23,411 nt of DNA from Alkalibacterium sp034520745 (GCA_034520745.1 JAXHNF010000020.1:1-23411), one strand, 5' to 3'. Positions 9,054-16,862 are shown, counted from the stretch's first letter. The notes: generated by a model not told the origin, from the letters alone. Program-made: numbers and translations.

Positions 9054-9062
9054 TCTGTAATA

Positions 9063-9091
9063 ACTATAGCGAAACTGCTTTTTAAAGTCAA
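9063..9091 (-). promoter_or_regulatory. promoter of the xylan-transport operon
   Basis: On the minus strand: -35 TTGACT (9086-9091), an exact 17-bp spacer, and -10 TATAGT (9063-9068). This is a near-consensus sigma-A promoter reading toward the LplB-type permease, overlapped by a cre box on one side and followed by the xyl operator on the other. Confidence 0.82.
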
Positions 9092-9100
9092 GCGCTTCCA
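9087..9100 (-). promoter_or_regulatory. cre box (CcpA catabolite-repression site)
   Basis: TGGAAGCGCTTGAC on the minus strand agrees with the cre consensus TGNAANCGNTNNCA at all but the last two positions. It overlaps the -35 hexamer, a position at which CcpA would block RNA polymerase. It implies glucose repression of the xylan operon on top of XylR control. Confidence 0.72.
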
Positions 9101-9182
9101 GAACCTTTTTTTACTAAATAGATTTAATGTGAAAATATGTCATCAAAACCTTTCATTATAACCATATGAACAAAAATAAATT

Positions 9183-9198
9183 TATAATACGTATTATA
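9183..9198. promoter_or_regulatory. 16-bp perfect palindrome upstream of xylR
   Basis: TATAATAC followed directly by GTATTATA, 31 bp before the xylR start. It contains a -10-like TATAAT (9183-9188); another TATAAT lies at 9201-9206. No good -35 was seen for either. It may be an operator for autoregulation, or simply an AT-rich promoter element. Confidence 0.35.
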
Positions 9199-9229
9199 CT
9201 TATAATCATTTAGAATAGAGGAATCCTTC

Positions 9230-10408
9230 ATGTTTAGAATTAAAAGTAATATCAGAGAAAACAACAGTCTCCTGGTCTTGTCTGAGATCATCAATCGACC
9301 GGAAATTTCACGCGCCATGATTTCAGAAGTCACTGGACTGAACAAGGCGACCGTTTCAGAAATTGTAAGAAAGCTGATCGATGATGATTATGTTATCGAG
9401 ATCGGTCCAGGAAAAAGCACCTCCTCCGGCGGCCGCCGTCCTATCCTTCTCACCGTCAATAAAAAAGCCGGCATTTCTATCGGTTTTGATGTTCGTTATG
9501 ACCGCATCAGTTATCTGATCACCTATCTGGACGGTGAAAAAATCGACTACACTATAGAAGAAAGTGAAATGAACAAAGATACGATCGTCGATTACATTAC
9601 TACTGTAGTCACGAATTTCTCTGCAGACATGAAGGATACACCGTTCGGGATCATCGGTGTGACGATTTCCATTCACGGTATCGTGGACGACAACCAGATC
9701 GAATTCACGCCCTACTTCGACCTGGACCAGATCGATCTGGTGGCTCAGCTGGAAGAGAGTCTCGCACCTGCCGATCCACATCGAAAATGAGGCGAATTTA
9801 TCGGCATTAGCCGAAGCCGCTTTTGACACAGAACATGAAAACATCATTTCTTTCAGCGCTCATACAGGGATCGGGGCCGGCGTCATTTTAGACGGTCAGC
9901 TTTACCGCGGGCATAGAGGGCGTAGCGGTGAAGTCGGTCATACAGTCTCTATCCAAACGGCATCAACTGCCCCTGCGGAAATCAGGGCTGTCTGGAGCAA
10001 TACTGTTCGACTAAAGCGATCGTTCGTAAATTCCAGCAGTTAAAAGGAAGCGACGCGCTGACCTTTGACGATCTGGTCGATGCCTACCATCAGAAAGACG
10101 CTGCCACCCTGAACATGATCCTGCAGTTCGCCAAGGACTTTGGTATCGGTTTGATGAATGTGATCGGCAATTATGATCCTGAAGTGGTGTATATCAATTC
10201 CGAGATCCTTGAAGAGATACCGGAACTGATCAGTCTGCTTACTCATTACCTGAATATGACGATCTACAAGAACGTCGAACTCAAACAGTCCGCTCTCGGC
10301 CGTAAGGCAAGTCTATACGGCGCTACCGTTTTGAACCTTAAAGCCTTCCTGCACGTCGACAATGTCGGCTTCAGCCTGGATATGGAAAAGGTGCTTGAAG
10401 CAGACTAA
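9230..10408 (+). CDS. xylR: ROK-family transcriptional repressor, XylR-like, frameshifted
   Basis: About 392 residues, the usual size of XylR/NagC-type ROK repressors. An N-terminal winged helix-turn-helix (around residues 12-55: ISRAMISEVTGLNKATVSEI) is followed by the wing SSGGRRPILLTVN and a ROK sugar-kinase-like domain starting KAGISIGFDVRYDRI. The ROK signature includes HIENEANLSALAEAAF, GIGAGVILDGQLYRGHRGRS and the zinc-binding NCPCGNQGCLEQYCS with the expected cysteines. Frames change near 9768 and 9950. It is divergent from the xylan operon and shares a control region with it. By family and position it represses that operon until xylose binds (inference). An AGAGGA site precedes the ATG. 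Confidence 0.88.
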
Positions 10409-10425
10409 GTGGAAATCAAACCTCT

Positions 10426-10464
10426 AAAAAGGTAGCCGAGTCTCCAACCGGTTACCCTTTTTTA
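10426..10464 (+). terminator. Rho-independent terminator after xylR
   Basis: GGTAGCCG (10431-10438) pairs with CGGTTACC (10449-10456, one G-U), extended by an A5/T5 helix across one bulged C, and ends in TTTTTT. It starts 18 nt after the xylR stop. Confidence 0.8.
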
Positions 10465-10676
10465 TTTAAGCGTATAAACTTTCTGAAACGTTTCGATAAA
10501 GTCGTACTCGTATACAAAAGTACTAGGAAGATAATTTATCAGCTATATCACTTTCCCTGTAAATAATTAAGCGCTCAGTGCAAAAGTGAGTCCAGGCACA
10601 GTCGTGCATATGTATAAATATGTCAGTTTCCTTCCTCCTATGTTAAACTATAAAGTAAATCGAAAGGAAGATGACC

Positions 10677-11152
10677 GTGAAAATCATTATAGACGCCGAT
10701 GCCTGCCCGAAAAAGGAAGAGACGATCAGACAGGCCGGGAAATACGATCTGGAGGTCGTCTTGGTTGCCAGCATTTCCCACTTTTCCACCAAAGAAGTCC
10801 CCGGTCACGTCAGACAGCTGTGGGTGGAGCGCGGCAGTGACCAGGCTGATTTCAAGATCGTGGCTCTCACTCACCCGAACGACATCGTCATCACGCAGGA
10901 TTACGGGCTGGCATCCATGCTGCTCCCTAGAGGGTGCCGGGTCCTTCATCACGACGGCTATGAGTATACGGAAGGCATCATCCAGCAGCTCATCGACAGC
11001 CGTCACCTGTCGGCCAAACAAGACGGACGTCCAAACGCAGCCGCGTGAAGTCCCTCCACCCGTTTGCCGACCAGACACAGATGGACTACGAAACATTGCT
11101 TGAAGAAATCATTGGCGACATTACTGAAAAAATGACTGAACGAAAGGATTAG
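10677..11152 (+). CDS. YqxD/YaiI family protein (UPF0178, DUF188), frameshifted
   Basis: About 158 residues. I choose the GTG at 10677-10679 (protein begins MKIIIDADACPKK, the family signature) because GAAAGGAAG at 10662-10670 is correctly spaced from it and too close to the ATG at 10671. Conserved features include HPNDIVITQDYGLASMLLPRG, the acidic-residue core of a PIN-like nuclease fold. No substrate is established for this widespread family. The frame changes near 11022; the true C-terminus reads RRTSKRSRVKSLHPFADQ and ends at TAG 11150-11152. Only 6 nt separate it from the DUF72 gene, so the two are probably co-transcribed. Confidence 0.88.
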
Positions 11153-11158
11153 AGCCAC

Positions 11159-12029
11159 ATGATCACTATCGGACTGACTGGCTGGAGCGATCACAGCCTA
11201 TTGCAGCATGACCCGAAGAGAAAACTGATCGAATACGCCGGCCACTTTCCGGTCGTCAAACTGGACACCAGCTTTTACGCCATCCCTAAAACAGGAAACG
11301 ATCAGGAACTGGATCGGTAAAACGACGGATACGTTTCAGTTTTTTCCGAAAGCCTACAGCGTTCTGACATTACATAAACCGTTCGAGGATGAATTCGCCT
11401 CGATAGATGACGCATTCGAGGCTTATCTGACAGCATTCAGCCCCATGCTCAAGGAAGGGAAAGTCAAGGCGTTTTTGTTTCAGTTCCCGCCCAACTTTGA
11501 CTGCGTCAGGAAACACGTGAACTATCTGCGCTACGTCAAGACCAAGATGCAGGATCTGCCTGTGGCCGTCGAGTTCAGAAATCCGAGCTGGTTCAGCGAA
11601 CAGAACAAAGACCGGACACTTGCTTTCTGAAGCATAGCTCCTGGACCAATGTCATCGTCGACCAGCCTCAGACCCCCAGCAACAGTGTACCTAAAGTTCC
11701 TGTAGTGACGTCAAAATCTTTGAGCGTGATCCGTCTTCACGGAAGAAATTATGAAGGCTGGCTGGGAGAAAACGTGACGGACTGGCGCGCCGAACGCACG
11801 CTTTACGATTATTCTATGGAAGAGCTGGAAGAATTGAAAGATTTAGTTACAAGCTCTGGAAAAGGAAGCCGAAGAAGTCTGTGTCATCTTCAACAACAAT
11901 TCCGGCGGTCACGCGGCCAAGAACGCCAAATCACTGCAGTCTATGCTCGGACTCGACTTTACCGGCCTGGCCCCCGAAACAGCACGTTCTGAAAAAATGG
12001 AGCTCGATCTATATGGACAAAGTCGCTAA
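11159..12029 (+). CDS. DUF72 domain protein (YecE/YunF family), frameshifted
   Basis: About 289 residues, the normal length for DUF72, a TIM-barrel-like family of unknown activity. It begins MITIGLTGWSDHSLLQ (family G-x-x-G-W-x-D/H start), then YAGHFPVVKLDTSFYAIP, KAFLFQFPPNFDC, PVAVEFRNPSWF, LSVIRLHGRNYEGW and CVIFNNNSGGHAAKNAKSLQ, all characteristic blocks. Frames change near 11298, 11628 and 11860. The stop is taken as TAA at 12027-12029 in the frame that carries the last conserved block, giving the C-terminus MELDLYGQSR. It follows the YqxD gene closely and ends before a bidirectional terminator. Confidence 0.88.
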
Positions 12030-12090
12030 TCAGAGAATCGAGCAAAGTGAGCGAAGACGAGCTGTTTTGGGCAAAAATATTCAAGCGCGA

Positions 12091-12116
12091 AGAGGCTGGG
12101 ACTTTGTCCAGCCTCT
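12091..12116. terminator. bidirectional terminator between convergent genes
   Basis: AGAGGCTGG (12091-12099) pairs with CCAGCCTCT (12108-12116) over 9 bp with an 8-nt loop, and is followed by TTTTA on plus. It lies between the DUF72 gene (plus) and the M29-like gene (minus) and can serve the first clearly and the second less strongly. Confidence 0.8.
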
Positions 12117-12135
12117 TTTATTATTATTCAGTTCA

Positions 12136-13098
12136 TTAAACGGCAGGTAGATCCGGATCCAGGACTTTCCCTTTTTCCATGATTTTTTCGCCGTCGATCC
12201 AGACAGTCGGTTCCTTGACGACACAGTCGATGTGGATGCCTGCTTCTGTGACCCCGCCGAACGGTTTGTTTGAACCGAAAGCGATATGGATGGTCCCAAA
12301 TACTTTCTCGTCTTCCAGAACGACCCCGGTGATCCGGGCAGTCGGATTCGTACCGATGCCGAATTCAGCGATCGTCTTGCCTGCTTCTGTACCCAAGAGC
12401 TCAAGCAGTTCTGTTCCCTGCGGCCCGGTGGCATCCACCAGTCTGCCGTTTTCCAGCGTAAGCGTGACGGGAGCATCGACTTTGCCCAGCTGTGCGATGG
12501 AGCCGTCGACGATCAGCTTGCCGTTGGCTGAATCTTCAAGCGGCGCGATGAACGCTTCGCCGGAAGGAACATTGCCGGCCTGCCCTTTTTCGCGGAAAAT
12601 GCCGGTACTCGGGATCCCCTTACGGCCGTTCACTGAAAAGGTCAGGACTTCTCCGTCTTTTTCGATCTTCACTTCACTTGACCTCTCCAGCAGATCCGTG
12701 AAGTAGCTGGTCAGCTTCATCACCGTGTCCGGATCCGCTTCAATGGCACCTTTTTCCAGCATATCCAGCGTGACCCCCGGCATCGTACCGATCCGGGTCC
12801 CGGTAGCCGCCGCTTCTTTTTTGGCCCGGGTATGGGTCAGACTGGCTGAGGTCACACAGAGTGCCACATCCGCGTCTTTCATCGCCTGAGCGATCAGTGC
12901 CGGTGGTTCTTCACCGGATTTATAGATGGCCGGAAACTGTGAGAACACCGTTTCATTGCCCTTGATGCAGGCCGCTTCATAAAAAGGCAGAGCCACATCG
13001 CGCATGCGGTCGTCGGTGATGATCACCACTTTTTCGCTCTTCTTCAAGTCAAAGTTGTTCTCAAAAACTTTGATGGCGTTATCAATATAATTGGTCAT
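12136..13098 (-). CDS. short M29-type aminopeptidase / NicX-like metalloprotein
   Basis: An intact 320-residue protein of the COG2309 (aminopeptidase T-like) group. The start at 13098 follows AAAGGAG at 6-7 nt. Metal-site segments are visible near the C-terminus: IAEFGIGTNP (Glu), FGTIHIAFGSN (His) and AGIHIDCVV (His-x-Asp). M29 aminopeptidases of about 410 residues use Glu, Glu, His, Tyr, His and Asp with two metals. The shorter relatives, including NicX (2,5-dihydroxypyridine dioxygenase), keep one His plus the His-x-Asp pair for a single iron. The length and the residues seen fit the second layout at least as well, so the name aminopeptidase is not secure. It stands alone and is convergent with the DUF72 gene. 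Confidence 0.8.
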   Translation of the reverse strand: MTNYIDNAIKVFENNFDLKKSEKVVIITDDRMRDVALPFYEAACIKGNETVFSQFPAIYKSGEEPPALIAQAMKDADVALCVTSASLTHTRAKKEAAATGTRIGTMPGVTLDMLEKGAIEADPDTVMKLTSYFTDLLERSSEVKIEKDGEVLTFSVNGRKGIPSTGIFREKGQAGNVPSGEAFIAPLEDSANGKLIVDGSIAQLGKVDAPVTLTLENGRLVDATGPQGTELLELLGTEAGKTIAEFGIGTNPTARITGVVLEDEKVFGTIHIAFGSNKPFGGVTEAGIHIDCVVKEPTVWIDGEKIMEKGKVLDPDLPAV

Positions 13099-13261
13099 GA
13101 TTTTTCTCCTTTACATTTAGCTGTCTATCTCTACTATATCGAATAATCGCTTATATGGGAAATTTTTCTGTTTTATTAAACAGCAGATTGTCCCGGAACT
13201 ATAAGTTGTCGGCATTGACAAGAAAGTGTAAACTGAAGAAAAGACTGAAAGGATGTTTTGA

Positions 13262-14291
13262 ATGACTGAAAAAATGAATGCCTATGGCTTTTATGATCCC
13301 AAAAAAGATCAGGAGCTGCCGCCTCTTTCAGAAGATCGAACTGGATGTGCCGGTACCAAAAGAACGTCAGATGCTGGTCGAGGTCAAAGCGGTCGGCGTG
13401 AATCCCACCGATCTGGCAACACGGATGATGAAAAAGTCTTCCGATGACTCGTTTACCGTTCTCGGCAGAGACATATCCGGTACGGTGGTCGAGGTCGGTG
13501 AAGGCGTCAAGCTCTTCAAAAAAGGCGACGACGTCTTTTATCCCGGAACGAGCAAGGTCCAGGGCGCTCAGGCCGACTATCACCTTATCGATGAGCGCAT
13601 GGTCGCTCTGAAGCCGAAAAACCTGACCTTCACCGAGGCCGCCGCCTTGCCCCTCACCTCTTTAACGTCCTATGAAGTGATCCACGACCGGCTCGATCTG
13701 TTTTCACTTGCTGAAGATCCGGCCGACGTGACGCTCTTGATCATCGGAGCCGCCGGTGGGGTCGGCTCGGTCGCCTGTCAGATCGCTTTAAACTATGGGT
13801 TCAACGTCATCGGCACCGCATCACGAGACGAGAGCAGAAAGTATGTCAGAGAATTAGGCGTGACTCAGATCGTCGATCATACCAGACCTTACGGCGAGCA
13901 GCTTCAGGAAATGGGCATAACGTCCGTCGACGCTGTCTTCCTTGCGGCGAAAGCAGATGAAAACATCCGTGAAGTCGGAAAAATAATCAAACCGCAAGGA
14001 CGTGTCTGTTCTCTGCTTCCACTTCAGAACCCGCTGCCGGGGAGCTTCTTCGGCAAAAGCGTGACCTTCAGTTATGAACTGATGTATACGCGGTCCGTTT
14101 ATGAAACAAACGACTGGATCAAACAGCACGAGTACCTCACTGAACTGAAAAATCAGGTGGAACAAGGCTTTATCCAGTCTAATCTTGAGACGCTGTTCAG
14201 TGAAATGAACGAAGAAACACTCACAAAAGCTTATGAGCAGTTGATGACCGAGCACACGGTCGGAAAGATCGTACTGGCACATGATCAGTAA
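13262..14291 (+). CDS. zinc-type alcohol dehydrogenase family / quinone-oxidoreductase-like protein, frameshifted
   Basis: About 343 residues of the medium-chain dehydrogenase superfamily (ZADH_1 group), which reduce quinones or enals with NAD(P)H. The start MTEKMNAYGFYD at 13262 has AAAGGA 8-9 nt upstream. The GroES-like domain has MLVEVKAVGVNPTDLATRMM and VLGRDISGTVVEVGEGVKLF; the Rossmann motif is LLIIGAAGGVGSVACQIAL. The catalytic zinc ligands of true alcohol dehydrogenases are not apparent, as usual in this branch. The frame changes near 13325. It is divergent from the M29-like gene and ends at a strong terminator. Confidence 0.88.
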
Positions 14292-14326
14292 TATCTGAAA
14301 AATGCCCACGAATAACCGATAAATCC

Positions 14327-14362
14327 AAAGCCACCGAGCGGACTGACCGCGCGGTGGCTTTT
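14327..14362 (+). terminator. terminator after the oxidoreductase gene
   Basis: AAAGCCACCG (14327-14336) pairs with CGGTGGCTTT (14352-14361) in a perfect 10-bp stem with a 15-nt loop, and the 3' arm ends in TTTT. It begins 35 nt after the stop codon. Confidence 0.82.
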
Positions 14363-14515
14363 CTGATAAAGTTTATTGACTATACTGAAGTGAAACAAGA
14401 TGCCAGGAAACTTCGTATGAAGAAGACTGTAACAGTCAGTTATTGTGCCAGCGTACATTTTAATTTCTTATTTTCCATTTATACGTATACCTATAGGATA
14501 TGAATCCGACAAGTC

Positions 14516-14552
14516 GTGGAAAAAGCGAGAGAACAACTGATCCTCTCACTTT
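14516..14552 (-). terminator. terminator of the small membrane-protein / PadR unit
   Basis: AAAGCGAGAG (14522-14531) pairs with CTCTCACTTT (14543-14552), 10 bp with one mismatch. On the minus strand the arm ends in CTTTTT. It lies about 50 nt after the stop of the 68-residue gene. Confidence 0.65.
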
Positions 14553-14603
14553 GAAAATTAACATTGTTTTCTTGAAGACAAGCTGAGACATGTCGGATCG
14601 ACC

Positions 14604-14810
14604 TTACTCCTCGTCACTATCCCAGGTGCCAGTTAGTGCTTTTATCGCCGCTTCAACAGCAGCTGCTAAAATAAAAATGAGCCAGGTCCATCTCCAAGCC
14701 TCCAGCCAGAAACTTAAACCAAGGTAAATCACAATAATTATCGGCCAGTAAATTTCATCCACGATATAATTGACTTTTTCATTCTTTTTTTCTTTATCAT
14801 CTTCAGACAT
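14604..14810 (-). CDS. 68-residue two-helix membrane protein, copy of its neighbour's C-terminal domain
   Basis: The start is the ATG at 14808-14810, set by AAAGGAG 8 nt upstream; a longer in-frame ATG at 14909 lacks a ribosome site. The charged start MSEDDKEKKNEK leads into KVNYIVDEIYWPIIIVIYLG, a second helix (TWLIFILAAAVEAAIKAL) and an acidic tail. The core is nearly the same as the C-terminus of the next gene upstream (RVNYIIDEIYWPIIVVIYLA ... SWIIFVLGGALESTIKSL). It is intact. Two hydrophobic segments suggest an inner-membrane hairpin. The function is unknown; it probably interacts with or modulates the larger homologue (inference). Confidence 0.75.
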   Translation of the reverse strand: MSEDDKEKKNEKVNYIVDEIYWPIIIVIYLGLSFWLEAWRWTWLIFILAAAVEAAIKALTGTWDSDEE

Positions 14811-15002
14811 CTTATCTACTCCTTTGCTGGTTTTATTATTTGAAATTGACTTGCCGCAGTTCTTATTACTTATTAAGTGAATCGTAAGGGTTTTGAGAAA
14901 GGAAATCAACCGATAAACTTTTCAGACCATGTAGAACGGAAGATTAGTTTTTCATGATCTGGAAGTCTTCTCAGTGGACGAGTTAAGTTGAATAGTCTAT
15001 TT

Positions 15003-15975
15003 CTAGTCTTCCCAGTTTCCCGTCAGCGACTTGATCGTACTTTCCAAAGCACCTCCAAGGACGAAGATGATCCACGACCACGCCCAGGCGCCTTGCCAGA
15101 AACTGAAAGCCAGATAGATCACCACGATGATCGGCCAGTAGATCTCATCTATGATATAATTGACTCTTTTTATTGCGTTCATGCCTGTCTGCTTCTGCTT
15201 CGATCGTCTCGACGTATTTACCGTTGCGTCTGATCGTTTCGTAGGCACTCCAGATGTTCCCGCTGTAGGTGAAGAAAATGATGCCGACTCCGATCAGCAG
15301 CAGGCCAGAAGCCAACGCCGACCAGTACGGGAATGATACTCGTCAGTGCACCCATCAAAATTGGCGTGATCGACATGATACACAAGGAAACGCCCGCAAC
15401 GATACTGAATGTGAACGAACGCTTGTAGCTTTCCTGCTCAGAACAGGATCTGTTCTTTGTCACCGCGGCTGTATGATGAAGTGGAGAATAAAACGGCTTG
15501 GAGGTCTCTTGGTTTTCATTCCTTCGATGATGAACAGACCGATCCCGATGACGGCAAAGGCAACGAGAAGAAGCAGTCCGATGTAAAGTGCACCGGGAAG
15601 GACTGACTGAAAAGCCAGAGACAAAAGCAGTCCGGATATCCCGGCGATGACAGACAAGATCCCCAGCCCGATATTCAGTCCCATATGGGCTTTTGTTTCG
15701 ACAAAACGATTCAGATCCGTGTCACTCATCGCTTCATAGTTCGCAGTCACATTTTGACTCACCCGGCTCACACCGAATTCCTCCAGCAGTTCATCGATGT
15801 CGCCGAACTCCGCGATCACTACCCCGATCGCTTCATGCTCAGACGCCCCGCCTTCTTTCAGCGCTGTATACTTGTCTTCTAAATTTGCAAGGATATCCGC
15901 TTTCAGCTGCACCGTTTCCTCATTCACGGGCACTCCTTTAAACATCTGATCGATATATTCTCTGATGATATTCAT
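15003..15975 (-). CDS. permease-prefix-domain (HAAS-type) membrane protein paired with PadR, frameshifted
   Basis: About 323 residues when joined. The first ~80 residues form a helical permease-prefix/HAAS-like domain (MNIIREYIDQMFKGVPVNEE, ASEHEAIGVVIAEFGDIDEL), known next to PadR regulators. Helix pairs follow: GLNIGLGILSVIAGISGLLL and ALYIGLLLLVAFAVIGIGLF; then FSIVAGVSLCIMSITPILMG and SIIPVLVGVGLLLIGVGIIF; finally NYIIDEIYWPIIVVIYLAFS with WSWIIFVLGGALES. Frames change near 15480, 15310 and 15170; the last is an A5 run, and removing one A joins ERNK directly to RVNYIID. I therefore read this as one gene, not two. The ATG at 15973-15975 is 3 nt from the padR stop, with its GGAGGAG site inside padR, so the two are translationally coupled. 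Confidence 0.75.
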
Positions 15976-15978
15976 TCC

Positions 15979-16305
15979 TTATCTCCTCCGTACTAATTGA
16001 TCGACAACTCTCTTGGTGACGCGCCATTCCTTTTGTTTTTCCTTTAAATATGTCCTTCCATCCGGTGTGATCGAGTAATAAGTCCGCTTTTTCCCCTGCG
16101 TGACCTTGCCGGGATAGGAAATGATGTAGCCCTTCTTTTTAAGTCTCGCAAAGGCGGAATACATCGTTGTTTCCTTGATGATATACTCATCATCCGTTTT
16201 ATCCCTGATCTGTCTGGACAGTTCATAACCGTAGGAGTCCCCCTGATCAAGCAGGGAAAGAAGGAAGGTATCGTTGTAGCCTCTGATGACGTCACTGCTG
16301 ATCAT
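15979..16305 (-). CDS. PadR-family transcriptional regulator
   Basis: An intact 108-residue PadR regulator. The ATG at 16303-16305 is chosen because GGAGG lies 6 nt upstream; the in-frame ATG at 16356 has none. MISSDVIRGYNDTFLLSLLD is followed by the winged helix DSYGYELSRQIRDKT and IKETTMYSAFARLKKKGYI, the wing KRTYYSITPDGRTYLKEK, and a short basic tail. PadR proteins typically repress adjacent membrane-protein genes and respond to ligands or envelope stress. It heads a unit with the membrane protein just downstream. Confidence 0.92.
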   Translation of the reverse strand: MISSDVIRGYNDTFLLSLLDQGDSYGYELSRQIRDKTDDEYIIKETTMYSAFARLKKKGYIISYPGKVTQGKKRTYYSITPDGRTYLKEKQKEWRVTKRVVDQLVRRR

Positions 16306-16414
16306 TTTCTTCCTCCTTCTGTTATTGAAAGTCATGTAGAAATCCGTGTTATTCAACAGCTACGGTAATTACTTCGTCTGTCGTTGTACTCAGTGTACCA
16401 CTTTCTTTTTAAAA

Positions 16415-16435
16415 TTACTACACTTAACGTAGTAA
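16415..16435. promoter_or_regulatory. inverted repeat upstream of padR, candidate operator
   Basis: TTACTAC and GTAGTAA flank 7 bp (ACTTAAC), a perfect 7+7 bp inverted repeat about 110 bp upstream of padR. A -10-like TACACT on minus lies at 16392-16397, with no good -35. PadR proteins often bind such symmetric AT-rich sites in their own promoters, so autoregulation is possible. Confidence 0.35.
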
Positions 16436-16569
16436 AAAAGTAAAATTTAACTGCTTTCTGTAAAAACGATTCAGCCGGGGCCGTCAATAATCATCGAACC
16501 CTGGCAGTATGGGGGATTTCCTGTTAAGTAGTCGGAGGTTCGGTTCGTTTGCCAAACCGGTCGTGCCGC

Positions 16570-16840
16570 TAACTGTCGAAGTCCGGCAAGTTCGGTCAGT
16601 TACATAAATCAACGTAGCCCAAACGACCGAAGTTCCCCTCCCTTCGGTCGTTTCCACAATATTTGATCACGCTAATGACCGAAAAGGGCCTCCTTCGGTC
16701 ATTAGCGTACCTCTTTTTACTGCAAACGACCGAAAACGATCATCTTCGACAGTTAGCGGACCCGTCTCATCGCTCAAACTGTCGAAGTCAGCGAAGTTCG
16801 GTCAGTACCAAACGGCTCGGCTCTGGTAACTGTCGAAGTC
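16570..16840. repeat. cluster of REP-like palindromic repeats
   Basis: At least six elements built from two related arms, (A) ACGACCGAAG / CTTCGGTCGT or ATGACCGAA / TTCGGTCAT, and (B) AACTGTCGAAGTC. Perfect hairpins: 16621-16653 (12-bp stem AAACGACCGAAG) and 16669-16708 (15-bp stem ending GACCGAA). Imperfect or hybrid hairpins: 16570-16602 (B arm with A arm, one bulge), 16725-16758 (A arm followed by reversed B arm) and 16777-16807. A lone B arm sits at 16828-16840. A loose GTTCGG-containing fragment lies near 16538-16548. There is no coding potential. The type resembles dispersed extragenic palindromes rather than a CRISPR array or a single terminator. Confidence 0.75.
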
Positions 16841-16862
16841 CACAAAAAAGACCTTATAAATG

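Larger units (their letters stand above)
8360..9062. other. long untranslated leader of the xylan-transport operon
   Basis: About 700 nt between the minus-strand promoter (-10 at 9063-9068) and the TTG start at 8359. I found no gene of normal size on either strand. It holds a three-stem element (8769-8880), a GC-rich hairpin (8597-8624), a possible 26-codon reading frame (8429-8509) and a GGAGGA ribosome-site-like sequence near 8638-8643 with no suitable start codon after it. A solute-binding-protein gene would often sit beside these permeases, but no trace of one is recognisable here. Confidence 0.55.
14292..14603. other. intergenic region between two convergent genes
   Basis: No coding region was seen. 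It contains the terminator of the oxidoreductase (14327-14362, plus) and that of the small membrane-protein gene (14516-14552, minus). The 150 nt between them show nothing I can assign. Confidence 0.6.
16306..16862. other. intergenic region with hairpin repeats between padR and the ABC-transporter operon
   Basis: Over 550 nt with no credible gene. It holds a PadR-type inverted repeat (16415-16435) and a cluster of related hairpins (16570-16840), both listed separately. Confidence 0.65.

Noticed and set aside
12179..12706. 175-codon open frame on plus opposite the M29-like gene
   Set aside because: Serine/proline-rich antisense frame against an intact conserved gene; treated as a shadow.
13215..13220. 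TTGACA as a -35 for the oxidoreductase gene
   Set aside because: No -10 at 16-18 bp; a TAAACT lies only 8 bp away.
14940..15000. Hairpin after the permease-prefix gene (arms CAGATCATG / CATGGTCTG on minus)
   Set aside because: The loop exceeds 20 nt and no T-run follows; not convincing as a terminator.
16570..16840. CRISPR array
   Set aside because: Repeats are palindromic, unequal in length and spacing, and of two types in both orientations; there are no regular spacers and no cas genes nearby.
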